A stretch of DNA of 35,581 nt, from positions 1 to 35,581 of the forward strand of contig QQVP01000031.1 of the NCBI GenBank assembly GCA_003389215.1, given 5' to 3'. Positions 10,342 through 20,284 of the stretch are shown in pieces. Below the pieces are notes generated by a model, which was not told where the DNA came from, did no database searches, and worked only from the letters and a program-made list of their open reading frames with translations. Position numbers and translations under genes: made by a program. The stretch comes from Planctomycetota bacterium. GTDB taxonomy: Bacteria > Planctomycetota > Planctomycetia > Pirellulales > UBA7805. How positions within the stretch are numbered: the stretch's first letter is position 1; every line of letters starts with the position of its first letter.

Positions 10342-10355
10342 TGAGTTCGAACTCA
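10342..10355. repeat. 14-bp perfect palindrome upstream of flhG
   Basis: TGAGTTCGAACTCA is its own reverse complement. It lies in the 65-bp flhF-flhG gap, 14 nt above the flhG start codon. It could be an operator or an RNA hairpin affecting flhG translation; no factor is known to me. Confidence 0.4.
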
Positions 10356-10392
10356 ATTCAGCTGCGGGGAACGGGATTTGGCAAGCGTGCAA

Positions 10393-11649
10393 CTAGCTCC
10401 ATCCGGCGACCACGGCGCTGGCCAGACGCAAGGGATTGGCCACTTCGATGTCGTCGGGCACATTCTGACCGTTGGTCACGTAACTCAGCGGCAATTTGGT
10501 TTCCCGCACCAGCGGCAGGACGTTGCCCAGGCCGACCGCCTCGTCGAGTTTGGTGAGAATCAGCGAGGTCGTGCCGACCTCGGCGAAACGCTGCGCGGTG
10601 TGCACGAGGTTCGACGCACCGGCGGTGGCGGCCAGCACCAGATGCACTTCGTCGGCCGCGGCCTCGCCCAGCATCGCCTTGAGTTCTTGAATCTTGACCT
10701 CGTCGCGAGGGCTACGTCCGGCCGTGTCGAGCAGCACCAGGTCCATCTCGCGAAGGCGCTGGACCGCCGCGGTCATCTCGCGGGGCGTGCTGACGACTTC
10801 CATCGGCAGGTCGATGATGTCGGCGTAAGTTTGCAGCTGATCGACCGCCGCGATGCGATAGGTGTCGACCGTAATCAGGCCGACGCGACGCTGCTGGCGA
10901 ATGCGAAAGTTGGCGGCCAGCTTGGCGATCGTCGTCGTCTTGCCAACGCCCGTCGGACCGACCAGCGCGACCAGCCGCTGCGTGCCGGGGGCCAGCTCGA
11001 TCGATCCGCTCACCTGAATCTCGCCGCGAATCAGTTGCACGACCCGCTGCCGGGCCGTTTCCGGGTCGGCCAGGTCGCGGGGCGAAAGCTCGCGGGCTGC
11101 CCGCTCGACCAGCTCGCGGGCCAGCGGTTCGCCGACGTCGCCCTCAATCAGATCGGTGAACAACTCGAACAGACCCGGGGGCAAGTTGGGGGCGTTGATC
11201 TTGGCCCCGCCGTGGCGGAGTTGGTCGACCATCGATTGAAGTTGTCCGTAGCGGCCGGCCGGGTCAATCGGCGCGGCGACATTCGCCTGACGGGCGAAGG
11301 TGGGCGGATGACGTACCGGCTGGTCGGAGGGGGGCGCCACCGCGGCCCGCGAAGCGGGCGTCGGCACGGGATGACGTGCCGGCAACTCCAAGGCACCCGA
11401 GGTCACGGCGGCCGTCGCGGCGGCGGGGACGCTCCGTGTCGTGTGACGCGGCAACAATGCGGCGCGCGGCGGAACCTCGACCGCCAACGACGCGGTGACC
11501 TCAATCTGGCGCGATTTGCCAAGGACCCTCGAGAGCAGCGACGGCCGGATCTCGCGCGAAGAGAGCACGGCCGCATCGGGACCGAGTTCGCGCCGCACAA
11601 GTTGCAGCGCGTCTCGCATCGAGCCGGCTCGAAAGGTCTTCACATCCAT
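10393..11649 (-). CDS. flhF: Flagellar SRP-type GTPase FlhF
   Basis: A 418-residue SRP-like GTPase that marks the site of flagellar assembly at the pole or membrane. The B domain start 'MDVKTFRAGSMRDALQLVRRELGPDAAVLS' is characteristic (split here by residue position: 1-10, 11-20, 21-30). A Pro/Ala/Arg-rich linker runs from 55 to 130, then the N domain (about 135-220) and G domain. G1 is 'GPTGVGKTTTIAKLA' (231-245); G2 'DTYRIAAVDQLQTYADI'; G3 'DTAGRSPRD'; G4 'TKLDEAVGLG'. All GTP-binding motifs are intact. It lies between flhA (65 nt upstream) and flhG, the classical flhA-flhF-flhG order, and is likely co-transcribed with both. Confidence 0.95.
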   Translation of the reverse strand: MDVKTFRAGSMRDALQLVRRELGPDAAVLSSREIRPSLLSRVLGKSRQIEVTASLAVEVPPRAALLPRHTTRSVPAAATAAVTSGALELPARHPVPTPASRAAVAPPSDQPVRHPPTFARQANVAAPIDPAGRYGQLQSMVDQLRHGGAKINAPNLPPGLFELFTDLIEGDVGEPLARELVERAARELSPRDLADPETARQRVVQLIRGEIQVSGSIELAPGTQRLVALVGPTGVGKTTTIAKLAANFRIRQQRRVGLITVDTYRIAAVDQLQTYADIIDLPMEVVSTPREMTAAVQRLREMDLVLLDTAGRSPRDEVKIQELKAMLGEAAADEVHLVLAATAGASNLVHTAQRFAEVGTTSLILTKLDEAVGLGNVLPLVRETKLPLSYVTNGQNVPDDIEVANPLRLASAVVAGWS

Positions 11650-11714
11650 GCGTCGTCTCGCTTCCTGGCGAAATTGGTCGACTTAGTGCACGTTCTTGAA
11701 ACGGATCCGCTTCA

Positions 11715-13808
11715 TCATGTAGCGGGCCGGTCGGTGGCCATGGCCGCCGATTCGATCTGGGTATCTCGGGTGATTTCGTTGTAACTGAGCACGATGAGCT
11801 GAGGCAGATGCGGTTCGGTCATCTTCTTCAGTCCCGCGCGAATCTGGGGGCTGACCAGGATCACCGCGGCGTGCCCCGCGCGGGTCAGCGAGGCGGTCGC
11901 TTCGCTGATCAGGCCGCAGGTGTGCTCGACCGCCTGGGGCGACATCCGCACGAACAGTCCGGCCTCGGTATGTTCCAGGCCCGCCTTAATGCGATCTTCT
12001 AGTGCCGGCTCCAAGGTAGCCACGTGCAGTTTGCCGTCGCGGTCGCGGTACTTCGTGCAGATGGTCCGGGCCAGGCGATGACGCACATACTCGGTCAGCA
12101 GCACCGGATCCTTCGTCCGCGGGGCGTAATCGCCGAGCGTCTCGAGAATCGGGCCGAGTTGGCGAATGGGCACTTGCTCCCGCAATAACATTTGCAAAAT
12201 CTGCTGCACCTCGGCCAGCTTCATCGTGTTGGGAATCAGCTCCTCGACAACCGTGGGCTGCGTCTCCTTCAGCTCGTCGATCAGATGCTTGGTCGCGTCT
12301 CGAGTGAGGATCTCGTCGGCGTGCTTGCGGACGATCTCGGTCAGGTGGGTCGCCAGCACGCTGCTCGGCTCGACGACCGTGTAGCCGAGCATCTCGGCAC
12401 GGTCGCGGCGCAGCGGATCGATCCAAAACGCGCGCGTACCGAAGGCCGGGTCGAGCGTCTCGAAACCGTCGATCTGTCCCGTGGCCAGGCCCGAGTCGAT
12501 CGCCAGCAGCATGTTCGACTGGACGCGATCGCTGGCCACGACCATGTCGGAGATCTTGATGCGGTACTGATCCTGGTCGAGGCGTACGTTGTCGCGGATG
12601 CGGACCTTGGGAATCAAGACGCCCATCTCGGCCGCGATGTTCTGCCGCACCCGCTGCACGCGATCGAGCAGGTCGCCGCCGCGATTGGGATCGGCCAGGC
12701 GGATCAGCCCGACGCCGATCTCCATCTCCATGGGGTCGACGATCAGATAGTCCTCGACCCGTTCCTCGACCGGTTCGGTCTCTTCGGCCTCGGCGGCTTC
12801 GGCCTCGGCGATCTGCTGCTGCTTCTCCTTGTTGGTAAGCAGAACGGCCAGCGAGACGCACGAACCACCGATCAGCACCAGCGGAATCGTGGGCAGGTTC
12901 GTAAACACGAGGATCGCCAGGAATCCGCCCGAGACGAAAAGCGCCTGCGGTCGTGAGAACAACTGGGTGAGAAACTCGCGGGGCAGGTTCGAGCTTTGCG
13001 TGCTGCGGGTTACCAGCAAGCCGGCGGCCAGCGAAATCAGAAAGGCGGGAATCTGGCTGACCAGTCCGTCGCCGATCGTGAGTTTGGTGAACAGCGAGCC
13101 GGCCTCGGTGGCGCTCATGCCCCCCTGCCCCATGCCGATGATCAAGCCACCCACGATGTTGATGAGCGTGATCACGATGCCGGCAATAGCATCGCCACGG
13201 ACGAACTTGCTGGCACCGTCCATAGCCCCGTAGAAGTCGGCCTGATCGGTGATTTCCTGGCGGCGGGTCTGGGCCTCGCGTTCGTCGATGATGCCGGCGT
13301 TGAGGTCGGCGTCGATCGCCATCTGCCGCCCCGGCATGCCGTCCAAGGCAAACCGCGCGGCAACTTCGCTGATACGCGTGGCCCCCTTGGTAATCACCAC
13401 GAACTGGATCAAGACGACGATCACAAAGATGATCAACCCCACCACGACGCGATCGCCGGCGACAAAGTCGCCAAAACTCTGAATCACACCGCCCGCCGCG
13501 TGCAGGCCTTCGGTTTCGGCCCGCGTGAGAATCAGCCGCGTGGTGGCGACGTTCAACACGAGCCGGCCTAGCGTCGTGGCCAACAGCAGCGAGGGGAAGA
13601 TGTTGAACTCGAGCGGTGTCTTCACATAGATCGTCGTCAACAGGACGATCACCGCCACAGTGATGTTGACCGACAGCAGCAGATCCATCACCGGCGAAGG
13701 CAACGGCACAATGATCACCAGCACACTGGCAATAATGCCGGTGGGCAAGATGAAATCGCGATACCGGTCCAGTAGCGAACCGCTACCGGCTGGCGGATCC
13801 GTAGCCAT
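11715..13808 (-). CDS. flhA: Flagellar type III export gate protein FlhA
   Basis: A 697-residue export-apparatus membrane protein, full length for the family. The N-terminal half has about eight membrane helices beginning with 'ILPTGIIASVLVIIVPLP' and 'LLLSVNITVAVIVLLTTIYV'. The FHIPEP-family signature is visible: 'NIFPSLLLATTLGRLVLNV' and the cytoplasmic loop 'AARFALDGMPGRQMAID'. A linker rich in Glu (AEAEAAEAEETEPVEERVED) precedes the cytosolic substrate-docking domain, which ends in 'LPQLIVLSYNEI' as in other FlhA proteins. The ATG at 13808 has GGAG upstream and gives the usual start; the frame stays open upstream without family similarity. It is the first flagellar gene of the leftward set, 156 nt after the exported protein gene. 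FlhB and the other export genes are not in the window. Confidence 0.96.
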   Translation of the reverse strand: MATDPPAGSGSLLDRYRDFILPTGIIASVLVIIVPLPSPVMDLLLSVNITVAVIVLLTTIYVKTPLEFNIFPSLLLATTLGRLVLNVATTRLILTRAETEGLHAAGGVIQSFGDFVAGDRVVVGLIIFVIVVLIQFVVITKGATRISEVAARFALDGMPGRQMAIDADLNAGIIDEREAQTRRQEITDQADFYGAMDGASKFVRGDAIAGIVITLINIVGGLIIGMGQGGMSATEAGSLFTKLTIGDGLVSQIPAFLISLAAGLLVTRSTQSSNLPREFLTQLFSRPQALFVSGGFLAILVFTNLPTIPLVLIGGSCVSLAVLLTNKEKQQQIAEAEAAEAEETEPVEERVEDYLIVDPMEMEIGVGLIRLADPNRGGDLLDRVQRVRQNIAAEMGVLIPKVRIRDNVRLDQDQYRIKISDMVVASDRVQSNMLLAIDSGLATGQIDGFETLDPAFGTRAFWIDPLRRDRAEMLGYTVVEPSSVLATHLTEIVRKHADEILTRDATKHLIDELKETQPTVVEELIPNTMKLAEVQQILQMLLREQVPIRQLGPILETLGDYAPRTKDPVLLTEYVRHRLARTICTKYRDRDGKLHVATLEPALEDRIKAGLEHTEAGLFVRMSPQAVEHTCGLISEATASLTRAGHAAVILVSPQIRAGLKKMTEPHLPQLIVLSYNEITRDTQIESAAMATDRPAT

Positions 13809-13964
13809 GAAGGACTCCACTGTGGCGCGAGGAAGCGCCCGACACGAACGTGTCCGCAGGGAATTGAACTCGAAGTGGGGCGGAAAGATAGTCGCTCGCC
13901 CGGGCAGAGTCCAGATCGAATCGCCCGGCGACGCTGTCAGGCCAGCAGGCCGGCCCACCGCCAG

Positions 13965-15209
13965 CTAGCGCTGCGCTCGCGCATAGCGGCGCCAGCGTTG
14001 GAGCAGTGCATCGTCGTCCGTGGCGTAGGCCTCGGACAGGGCCTCGAACGGGTCTTCATCGTCGGCCAGCAGCGTCACCCAGCGGGCCAACTTCTCCTCG
14101 TCCTGGGCCAGCAGCGTCATCAGGCTCCAGCCCTGGGCGTACTGCGGCAGCTGCATCGAGCGCGTCGAGTAGGCAAACACGTTTTGAACCGAGCCGATCT
14201 GCTTCAGCCGGAAGCCCTCCTTCACCAACGCCGACCAGGTCTTGGCCTCGCGATCGATCTCCCGATGCCGGTAGCCCGACTGAACCGTGATGAACTGGTC
14301 GTTGAACAGCATCGTCTCGGCCAGGTTGCCAAAGCCGGTGGCCAAGGCGTCGGGCATCGAGCTGTTGGTCAATTGTTGAATTCCCAAGTAGGCACAAGCA
14401 AAGGCCACGCGATGGCGAATGCCGTCGGGCGTTTCGTCGCGGACGAAGCCGGTGAAGATGCCATGCACGAAAAACGACTTGCTCTTGATCGCCCGTTCAA
14501 CCGGGTCTGGATTGTTGAACTGCACGCCGTTCTGCTCGTAGACGTGGAACATCGCCCGCACCCAGCTCTCGTATTGATAGCGCTCCTCGAAGAGCACCAC
14601 GTTCACGCCGCGGCGATCGACCTCCGGGATCATCGAGCTGGGAAAGTGACGCTGCGCCTGTTCTTCCCAGCGTTCGGCGATCTTCACGTAGCGACGAGCC
14701 AACTTCGCCGGGGCAATAATCCGGGCATGCCCCGCCTCGGCCATTTCCAGATCGACGCCGCTGGCCTCGATCATCTGCCGCACCCAACTGTCGAGCGTGC
14801 GCTGGCGAGGATCATCGCTCAGTTCCGGCAGGCCCGCGGCACCGCCGTCGGCCTGCCCGTCTTCGGCGGCCGCGTCGCCGCCCAACTCACGAAGGGCCCG
14901 GTCGCGGCGCTGGCGGGGACCTTCGCCGAGATCTTCTTCCGCGTCCTGCGCCGCGTAGAGCTCGCCGAGCTTCTCGATGTGGCGACGGCGTAAACCGATC
15001 GCCCGCAGCACGCGTTGATTTGCCTGATCGAGCGGAAAGGCAACGCCCCGCTGCTCGGCGACCTGCACGATCTCATGAGGCCGCCGGCCGTCGCGACGCA
15101 ACTGGCGCACGTCCTCGATCGTTAGCGGTCCCCCATCGGCGTGCGCCGTGGCGGCCAGCGCCACCAGCAGCGCGAAGAGAAAGCCGACTTGCGCGCGACG
15201 ACGAATCAT
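13965..15209 (-). CDS. Exported protein with peptidase-MA-like fold, probably inactive
   Basis: A 414-residue secreted protein. The signal peptide covers residues 1-22 (MIRRRAQVGFLFALLVALA, cut near AHA/DGG). A charged, Asp/Glu-rich region (about 70-125) precedes a domain with the layout of planctomycete DUF1570-like putative metallopeptidases: a strand with 'HARIIAP', 'VVLFEERYQYESW', then a helix 'HRVAFACAYLGIQQL' followed by 'MPDALATGFGNLAETM'. In active relatives the first helix carries HExxH and the second 'PxWLxEGLA...E'. Here the HExxH is missing and only the G-F and E of the second motif remain, so zinc chemistry is unlikely. This reading is inference. The ATG at 15209 is chosen because the signal peptide starts there. 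It lies upstream of flhA on the same strand, but a flagellar role is not shown. Confidence 0.72.
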   Translation of the reverse strand: MIRRRAQVGFLFALLVALAATAHADGGPLTIEDVRQLRRDGRRPHEIVQVAEQRGVAFPLDQANQRVLRAIGLRRRHIEKLGELYAAQDAEEDLGEGPRQRRDRALRELGGDAAAEDGQADGGAAGLPELSDDPRQRTLDSWVRQMIEASGVDLEMAEAGHARIIAPAKLARRYVKIAERWEEQAQRHFPSSMIPEVDRRGVNVVLFEERYQYESWVRAMFHVYEQNGVQFNNPDPVERAIKSKSFFVHGIFTGFVRDETPDGIRHRVAFACAYLGIQQLTNSSMPDALATGFGNLAETMLFNDQFITVQSGYRHREIDREAKTWSALVKEGFRLKQIGSVQNVFAYSTRSMQLPQYAQGWSLMTLLAQDEEKLARWVTLLADDEDPFEALSEAYATDDDALLQRWRRYARAQR

Positions 15210-15589
15210 GACCACGTTTGCCCTTCCCGCGGTTTTGCGTGGCGGCGAAAATTGAGCGACCATCGAGTTGGCAGGACCCCCCGGCCGCGTTCGACCCCCA
15301 TCGCCGCGTTCGACCAATACCCAAATCGACCTCGCACATGACGAACGGTTGCCACGAGCCACCCTTAACGCCAACGCATCCGCACACTCACGAGTATACC
15401 ATTGGCCGGGCGAATCGAGCCGCGAGGCGGGTTTTTGCCACAATTTCGCCGCCTGAAGCGGCGTCCCGCAGCCGCAGAAACTCTAGCGACCCGCAGGGCA
15501 ACAGAGCTAGAATAGAGGCGCTGTTCCCGCCTCGCGATGCACGCCCACCTCTCGACGCACGATCGTCGAGCCCCGCTCCGCCCCCGATT
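15210..15589. other. Divergent intergenic region
   Basis: A 380-bp gap between the leftward exported-protein gene and the rightward PSCyt1 gene. It carries a minus-strand TATACT (15393-15398) that could be a -10 for the leftward gene but has no -35, a small hairpin GCCGC-CTGAA-GCGGC (15448-15462), and the plus-strand -10 TAGAAT at 15508-15513. The plus frame stays open across it, but the peptide is Arg/Pro/Ser-rich and unlike a signal sequence, so I treat it as non-coding. Confidence 0.5.
15508..15513 (+). promoter_or_regulatory. Possible -10 element of the PSCyt1/DUF1501 operon
   Basis: TAGAAT, the same hexamer as in the better-supported promoter at 20416-20444. The -35 is weak (TAGCGA, 18 nt upstream). 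The leader would be about 70 nt. Confidence 0.35.
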
Positions 15590-18500
15590 ATGGCCTGTCC
15601 GATGTTGCTGTTGCCCTCGCTCCGCCGAAGCCTGCAATCCGATCAACGGCGACTGGCCGCGGCGTTGCCGGTGATGTGTTCGTTGGCCGTCGCGTGTTTG
15701 GTCTTCGCCGCTGCGGCAGGCCCCGCTACAGCCGCCGAGCTGAGCAGCGAAGGGGTCGACTTCTCTCAGGTCCGCCGTATCTTGTCCGATCGGTGTTTCA
15801 AGTGTCACGGCCCCGACGAGCAAGCCCGTGAGGGTGATTTGCGTCTCGACCTGCGCGACGAGGCCGAGCATGTGCTGACCGGCGAGACTGCTGCTGACAA
15901 CGAATTGCTGCGACGCATTCTGACGGACGATGCCGACGAACGGATGCCCCCGCCCGCGGCCAAGATGACACTTTCCACCGAGCAGATCGAAACGCTGCGG
16001 AGCTGGATCGCCACGGGGGCGCCCTACCAGCAGCACTGGGCCTTCGTGCCGGTTCGCGAGGTCGCGCTGCCGTCCGTTTCACCGGACGCGCGCGTCGAGA
16101 ACGCGATCGATCGCTTCATTCTGGCCCGCGTGGAACAAGCCGGCCTGGAACCGGCGCCCCGGGCGAGTCGCGAACGCTTGATTCGCCGGCTGAGCTTCGA
16201 TCTGACCGGATTGCCGCCGACGATCGAGGAGATCGACGCCTTTCTGGCCGATCGTTCGCCGGGCGCCTACGAGCGACTTGTCGATCGTTTGCTGGCCAAG
16301 CCGGCGTTTGGCGAGCGGATGGCCAGCGAGTGGCTCGACGTGGCTCGCTATGCCGACAGCTACGGCTACCAGACCGATCGCGAGCGGTTCGTCTGGCCGT
16401 GGCGCGACTGGGTCATCAAGGCCTTCAACGAGAACATGCCGCTCGATCAGTTCATCACCTGGCAACTGGCGGGCGACCTGCTGCCCGATGCGACCGACGA
16501 ACAGATTCTGGCCACCACGTTCAATCGCCTCCACTCGCAGAAGGTCGAAGGCGGCAGCATTCCCGAAGAGTTTCGCACGGAGTACGTGGCCGATCGCACG
16601 CACACCTTCGGCACGGCGTTTCTCGGCCTCACGCTCGAGTGTGCACGTTGTCACGAGCACAAGTTCGATCCGGTTTCGCAGCAGGAATACTATCAGCTGT
16701 TCGCGTTCTTCAACAACATCGACGAGGCGGGACTCTACTCGTACCACACCCGCTCGATCCCCACGCCGACATTGCTGCTGACCGACGACGACCAGAAAGC
16801 CCGTATCGCGGAGGTCGAACAGCGCATTGCCGCGGCCGAGGCACGCCTGGGCGAGCTGGCCGCGGGTCGCGAGCGCGAGTTCGCCGCGTGGCTGGCCGAG
16901 GGAGCGGGCGAGCCCAACATTCCCGGCCGGTTGGCATATCTCGACTTCGAGGAGTATCAGCATCCGGCGAACAAGAGCATCGAGGGACGCGTCGGCCGCG
17001 CCGTGCAGCTGACCGGCGACGACGGCATTCGCGTGACCGCGGCCGACGCCGAGGGCAAGCTTAAGGACGTCGGCAATTTTCGCCGCTTCGAGCCGTTTTC
17101 GCTCGCGCTGTGGATGAACACGACGATCCCGCTCGATCGCGCCGTGGTGCTGCATCGCTCGCGATCCTGGACGGACGCCGGCAGTCGCGGGTACCAGCTG
17201 CTCATCGAAGAGGGTCGGCTCAGTGCGTCGCTGATTCACTTCTGGCCCGGCAACGCGATGCGTATTCGCACTGTCGAGCCGTTACCGCTTGACCAGTGGC
17301 ATCACGTGACGATCACCTACGACGGGTCGAGCCGGGCCAACGGTCTGCGGATTTACCTCGACGGGCAACTCGCCGAAACGACCGTCGTCCGCGACAAGCT
17401 CACGAAGAACATTACCGGCGGCGGCAACGACTTCATCACGATCGGCGAGCGGGATCGCGATCGCGGCTTTACCCAGGGCAAGGTCGACGAGCTGATGGTT
17501 TACGGTCGGGAACTGACGCCGCTGGAGGTCGCGCAGCTACACGACGGTACCGCGCTCGAACAGGCGGTTGCGGCCGCCGCGGAAGTGGACCCCGACGGAC
17601 CGCGTCGAGCCGACCTGAAGACCTACTATCTGCATACGGTCGACGAGGCCTATCGCGAACAGCTCGAGGTCGTCCGTGCCACGCGTCTAGAGCGCAGCAA
17701 GACGGTCGATGGCATTCGCGAGATCATGGTGATGCGCGAGATGCCGCAGCCCCGCGTGACGCGCCGCCTGCTGCGGGGTGCCTACAACGCGCCGGGCGAG
17801 CCGGTCGCGGCCGACACCCCGGCCGTGCTGCCGCCGTTTCCCGCCGATGCCCCGCGGAATCGGCTCGGTCTGGCCCGCTGGCTGACCGATCCGAGCAATC
17901 CGCTGACGGCCCGGGTGTTGGTGAACCGCTACTGGCAACTTTGCTTCGGCGAAGGCCTGGTGCGCACACCGGAAGATTTTGGCTCGCAGGGCGAACCTCC
18001 TACGCATCCCGAGTTGCTCGATCACTTGGCGGCCGAGTTGGTCGCCTCGGACTGGGACCTCAAGGCACTGCTGCGGAAGATCGTTACCTCGGCCACCTAC
18101 CGGCAACAGAGCGCGACGACGGCCGACGTGCTCGCGGCCGATCCGCAAAATCGCCTGTGGGCGCGGGGACCAAGTTATCGCCTGCCCGCCGAGATGATTC
18201 GCGATAACGCCCTGGCGGTGAGCGGACTGTTGGTCGACCAGATCGGCGGGGCGCCCGTGCGACCGTACGAAGTGGCCGTCTCGTTCAAACCCGTGAAGCG
18301 CGACGAAGGTGCGGGCCTCTATCGCCGCAGCCTCTACACCTTCTGGAAGCGAACCGCGCCGGCACCCGTGATGATGTCGCTCGACGCCTCGCGCCGTGAC
18401 GTCTGCACGGTACGTCGCGAGCGGACCAGTTCGCCGCTGCAGGTGCTCGTGCTACTGAACGATCCGCAATTGGTCGAGGCAGCCCGCCTGGTCGGCGAGC

Positions 18501-18778
18501 GGATGTTGCGACAGCACGGCGCAGACGTTAAGGCCCTGGTGGCCGAGACGTTTCGTTTGCTCACCAGTCGTCGTCCCGATGCGGCGGAGCAACAGATTCT
18601 GCGGCAGCTTTACGAAGAGCAACACGCGCGGTTCGCCGCCGCGCCCGAGCAGGCCGAAGAGTTTCTGGCGACCGGCGACCGGCCGCGCGACGAAGGTCTC
18701 GACGCGGCGCAGCTCGCGGCCGCCGGCATGTTGGCCAGTGCGATCATGAGTTATGATGAGTCCGTTACCAAGCGCTGA
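15590..18778 (+). CDS. PSCyt1/DUF1549/LamG/DUF1553 cytochrome-like surface protein
   Basis: A 1062-residue exported protein of a family greatly expanded in planctomycetes. A signal peptide (1-49, ending PATAAE) is followed by the PSCyt1 domain with one haem-binding CxxCH ('CFKCHG', C69, C72, H73). DUF1549/PSCyt2 follows (about 160-370; '[12 protein letters not shown]', '[12 protein letters not shown]', '[10 protein letters not shown]' with a second Cys-His cluster), then a LamG/concanavalin-like insert (about 450-620; '[18 protein letters not shown]', '[10 protein letters not shown]') and DUF1553/PSD1 (about 700-950; '[19 protein letters not shown]', 'NRYWQLCFG'). A role in periplasmic redox or polysaccharide breakdown has been proposed for the family; the LamG domain suggests carbohydrate or protein binding. 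The ATG at 15590 is not preceded by a good ribosome site; ATG 15602 is an alternative. It forms an operon with the DUF1501 gene, 39 nt downstream. Confidence 0.93.
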   Translation: MACPMLLLPSLRRSLQSDQRRLAAALPVMCSLAVACLVFAAAAGPATAAELSSEGVDFSQVRRILSDRCFKCHGPDEQAREGDLRLDLRDEAEHVLTGETAADNELLRRILTDDADERMPPPAAKMTLSTEQIETLRSWIATGAPYQQHWAFVPVREVALPSVSPDARVENAIDRFILARVEQAGLEPAPRASRERLIRRLSFDLTGLPPTIEEIDAFLADRSPGAYERLVDRLLAKPAFGERMASEWLDVARYADSYGYQTDRERFVWPWRDWVIKAFNENMPLDQFITWQLAGDLLPDATDEQILATTFNRLHSQKVEGGSIPEEFRTEYVADRTHTFGTAFLGLTLECARCHEHKFDPVSQQEYYQLFAFFNNIDEAGLYSYHTRSIPTPTLLLTDDDQKARIAEVEQRIAAAEARLGELAAGREREFAAWLAEGAGEPNIPGRLAYLDFEEYQHPANKSIEGRVGRAVQLTGDDGIRVTAADAEGKLKDVGNFRRFEPFSLALWMNTTIPLDRAVVLHRSRSWTDAGSRGYQLLIEEGRLSASLIHFWPGNAMRIRTVEPLPLDQWHHVTITYDGSSRANGLRIYLDGQLAETTVVRDKLTKNITGGGNDFITIGERDRDRGFTQGKVDELMVYGRELTPLEVAQLHDGTALEQAVAAAAEVDPDGPRRADLKTYYLHTVDEAYREQLEVVRATRLERSKTVDGIREIMVMREMPQPRVTRRLLRGAYNAPGEPVAADTPAVLPPFPADAPRNRLGLARWLTDPSNPLTARVLVNRYWQLCFGEGLVRTPEDFGSQGEPPTHPELLDHLAAELVASDWDLKALLRKIVTSATYRQQSATTADVLAADPQNRLWARGPSYRLPAEMIRDNALAVSGLLVDQIGGAPVRPYEVAVSFKPVKRDEGAGLYRRSLYTFWKRTAPAPVMMSLDASRRDVCTVRRERTSSPLQVLVLLNDPQLVEAARLVGERMLRQHGADVKALVAETFRLLTSRRPDAAEQQILRQLYEEQHARFAAAPEQAEEFLATGDRPRDEGLDAAQLAAAGMLASAIMSYDESVTKR

Positions 18779-18817
18779 GCGAATTGCCAGGCGCGATTGA
18801 ACCGAAGGGTCAGGTGC

Positions 18818-20284
18818 GTGAACGAAATGCCGAAATGCACCGGATATCAAGAGAGCGTCGGGCTCGGCCGGCGTGGCTTTCTGCAGAGCCTCGGCATGGG
18901 TGTCGGCGCGATGGCGCTGGCCGACCTCATGGCGGCCGACTCGGCGGGGGCCGAATTGCCGTCGGCGAAGCCGGCGCGGCTGCTGTCCGATCCGCACTTC
19001 GCCCCCAAGGCGAAACGGATCATCTTTCTGTTCCAAAGTGGCGGTCCCTCGCAGATCGACCTGTTCGATTACAAGTCGGAGCTGGCCGCGCGGCATGGCA
19101 GCGAGCTGCCCGCGGAGGTGCGCGGCGAGCAGCGACTGACCGCCATGAGCGCCAACCAGTCGAGCTTTCCGCTGGTCGCCTCGCCGTTCGAGTTCCAGCG
19201 ACATGGCGAGAGCGGAGCCTGGATGAGCGATCTGCTGCCGGTCACCTCGCTGGTGGCCGACGACCTCTGCATCGTCAAATCGCTGCACACCGAGGCGATC
19301 AACCACGGCCCCGGCGTGACGATGATGCAGACCGGGTCGCAGTTTCCCGGACGGCCGAGCATGGGGGCCTGGATCGACTATGGCCTGGGCAGCGGCAATG
19401 CCAATCTGCCCGCCTTCGTCGTGCTGGTGACCAAAGACAAGGGCGGGCAGCCGCTGCTCTCTCGGCTGTGGGGGAACGGGTTTCTGCCGGCCCGGCATCA
19501 GGGCGTACGGTTTCGCTCCGGCCGCGACCCCGTGCTCTACCTCCGCAACCCAGCGGGTGTCGACGGCGAAGCGCGCCGTTTGATGCTCGACCGGATCGGC
19601 GAGCTGCACCGTCTGCAGTTGGAGCGGACCGGCGACGCGGCGATCGAGTCGCGTATCGAGCAGTACGAGCTGGCCTACCGCATGCAGATGTCGATTCCCG
19701 AGGCGACCGATACTTCGGACGAGCCGGAACATGTGTTTCGCGAGTATGGCAGCGATGCGAGGAATCCCGGCAGCTACGCGGCGAACTGCCTGTTGGCGCG
19801 GCGACTGGCCGAGCGGGGCGTGCGGTTCATTCAGCTTTATCACCAGGGCTGGGACCATCACGGCAACCTGCCGCAGTCGATTCGTAAGCAGTGTCGCGAG
19901 ACCGATCAGGCGACCGCGGCACTGGTCAACGACTTGAAGCGGCGGGGATTGCTCGAGGACACCTTGGTCGTCTGGGGCGGCGAGTTCGGCCGCACGAACT
20001 ACTCGCAGGGCAAGGTGGCAGCGGGCCGCTTCGGTCGCGATCATCATCCCCGCTGCTTCACGATGTGGCTGGCCGGTGGCGGCGTGAAGCCGGGCATCAG
20101 CTACGGCGAGACCGATCCCTTCTCGTACAACGTGGCCGCCAACCCGGTCCATGTGCACGACCTGCAGGCGACGATTCTGCACCTGTTGGGCATCGACCAC
20201 GAGCGGCTTACCTTCCGCTATCAGGGCCGCGACTTCCGCCTCACCGACATTCACGGCCACGTCGTGCGCGACATTCTCGCGTAG
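18818..20284 (+). CDS. DUF1501 protein with Tat-type signal
   Basis: A 488-residue member of the DUF1501 family, which has an alkaline-phosphatase/sulfatase-like fold and is nearly always encoded next to PSCyt1/DUF1549/DUF1553 proteins in planctomycetes. The N terminus carries a twin-arginine-type signal (R18, R19 in 'GRRGFLQSLGMG', then 'ADLMAADSAGA'). Family motifs are 'FLFQSGGPSQIDLFDYK', 'NHGPGVTMMQTG', 'RPSMGAWIDYGLG', 'YHQGWDHHGNL', 'LVVWGGEFGRT' and 'GRDHHPRCFTMWLAGGG'. The start is uncertain: GTG 18818 has AAGGG 8 nt upstream and keeps the Tat motif; TTG 18797 and ATG 18827 are alternatives. The enzyme activity is unknown. Co-export with the haem-binding partner is likely, since the gap is only 39 nt. 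Confidence 0.93.
   Translation: MNEMPKCTGYQESVGLGRRGFLQSLGMGVGAMALADLMAADSAGAELPSAKPARLLSDPHFAPKAKRIIFLFQSGGPSQIDLFDYKSELAARHGSELPAEVRGEQRLTAMSANQSSFPLVASPFEFQRHGESGAWMSDLLPVTSLVADDLCIVKSLHTEAINHGPGVTMMQTGSQFPGRPSMGAWIDYGLGSGNANLPAFVVLVTKDKGGQPLLSRLWGNGFLPARHQGVRFRSGRDPVLYLRNPAGVDGEARRLMLDRIGELHRLQLERTGDAAIESRIEQYELAYRMQMSIPEATDTSDEPEHVFREYGSDARNPGSYAANCLLARRLAERGVRFIQLYHQGWDHHGNLPQSIRKQCRETDQATAALVNDLKRRGLLEDTLVVWGGEFGRTNYSQGKVAAGRFGRDHHPRCFTMWLAGGGVKPGISYGETDPFSYNVAANPVHVHDLQATILHLLGIDHERLTFRYQGRDFRLTDIHGHVVRDILA

Noticed and set aside
18452..20260. Long minus-strand open frame opposite the DUF1501 gene
   Set aside because: The plus strand encodes a clear DUF1501 protein with family motifs and signal; the antisense frame is composition-driven.
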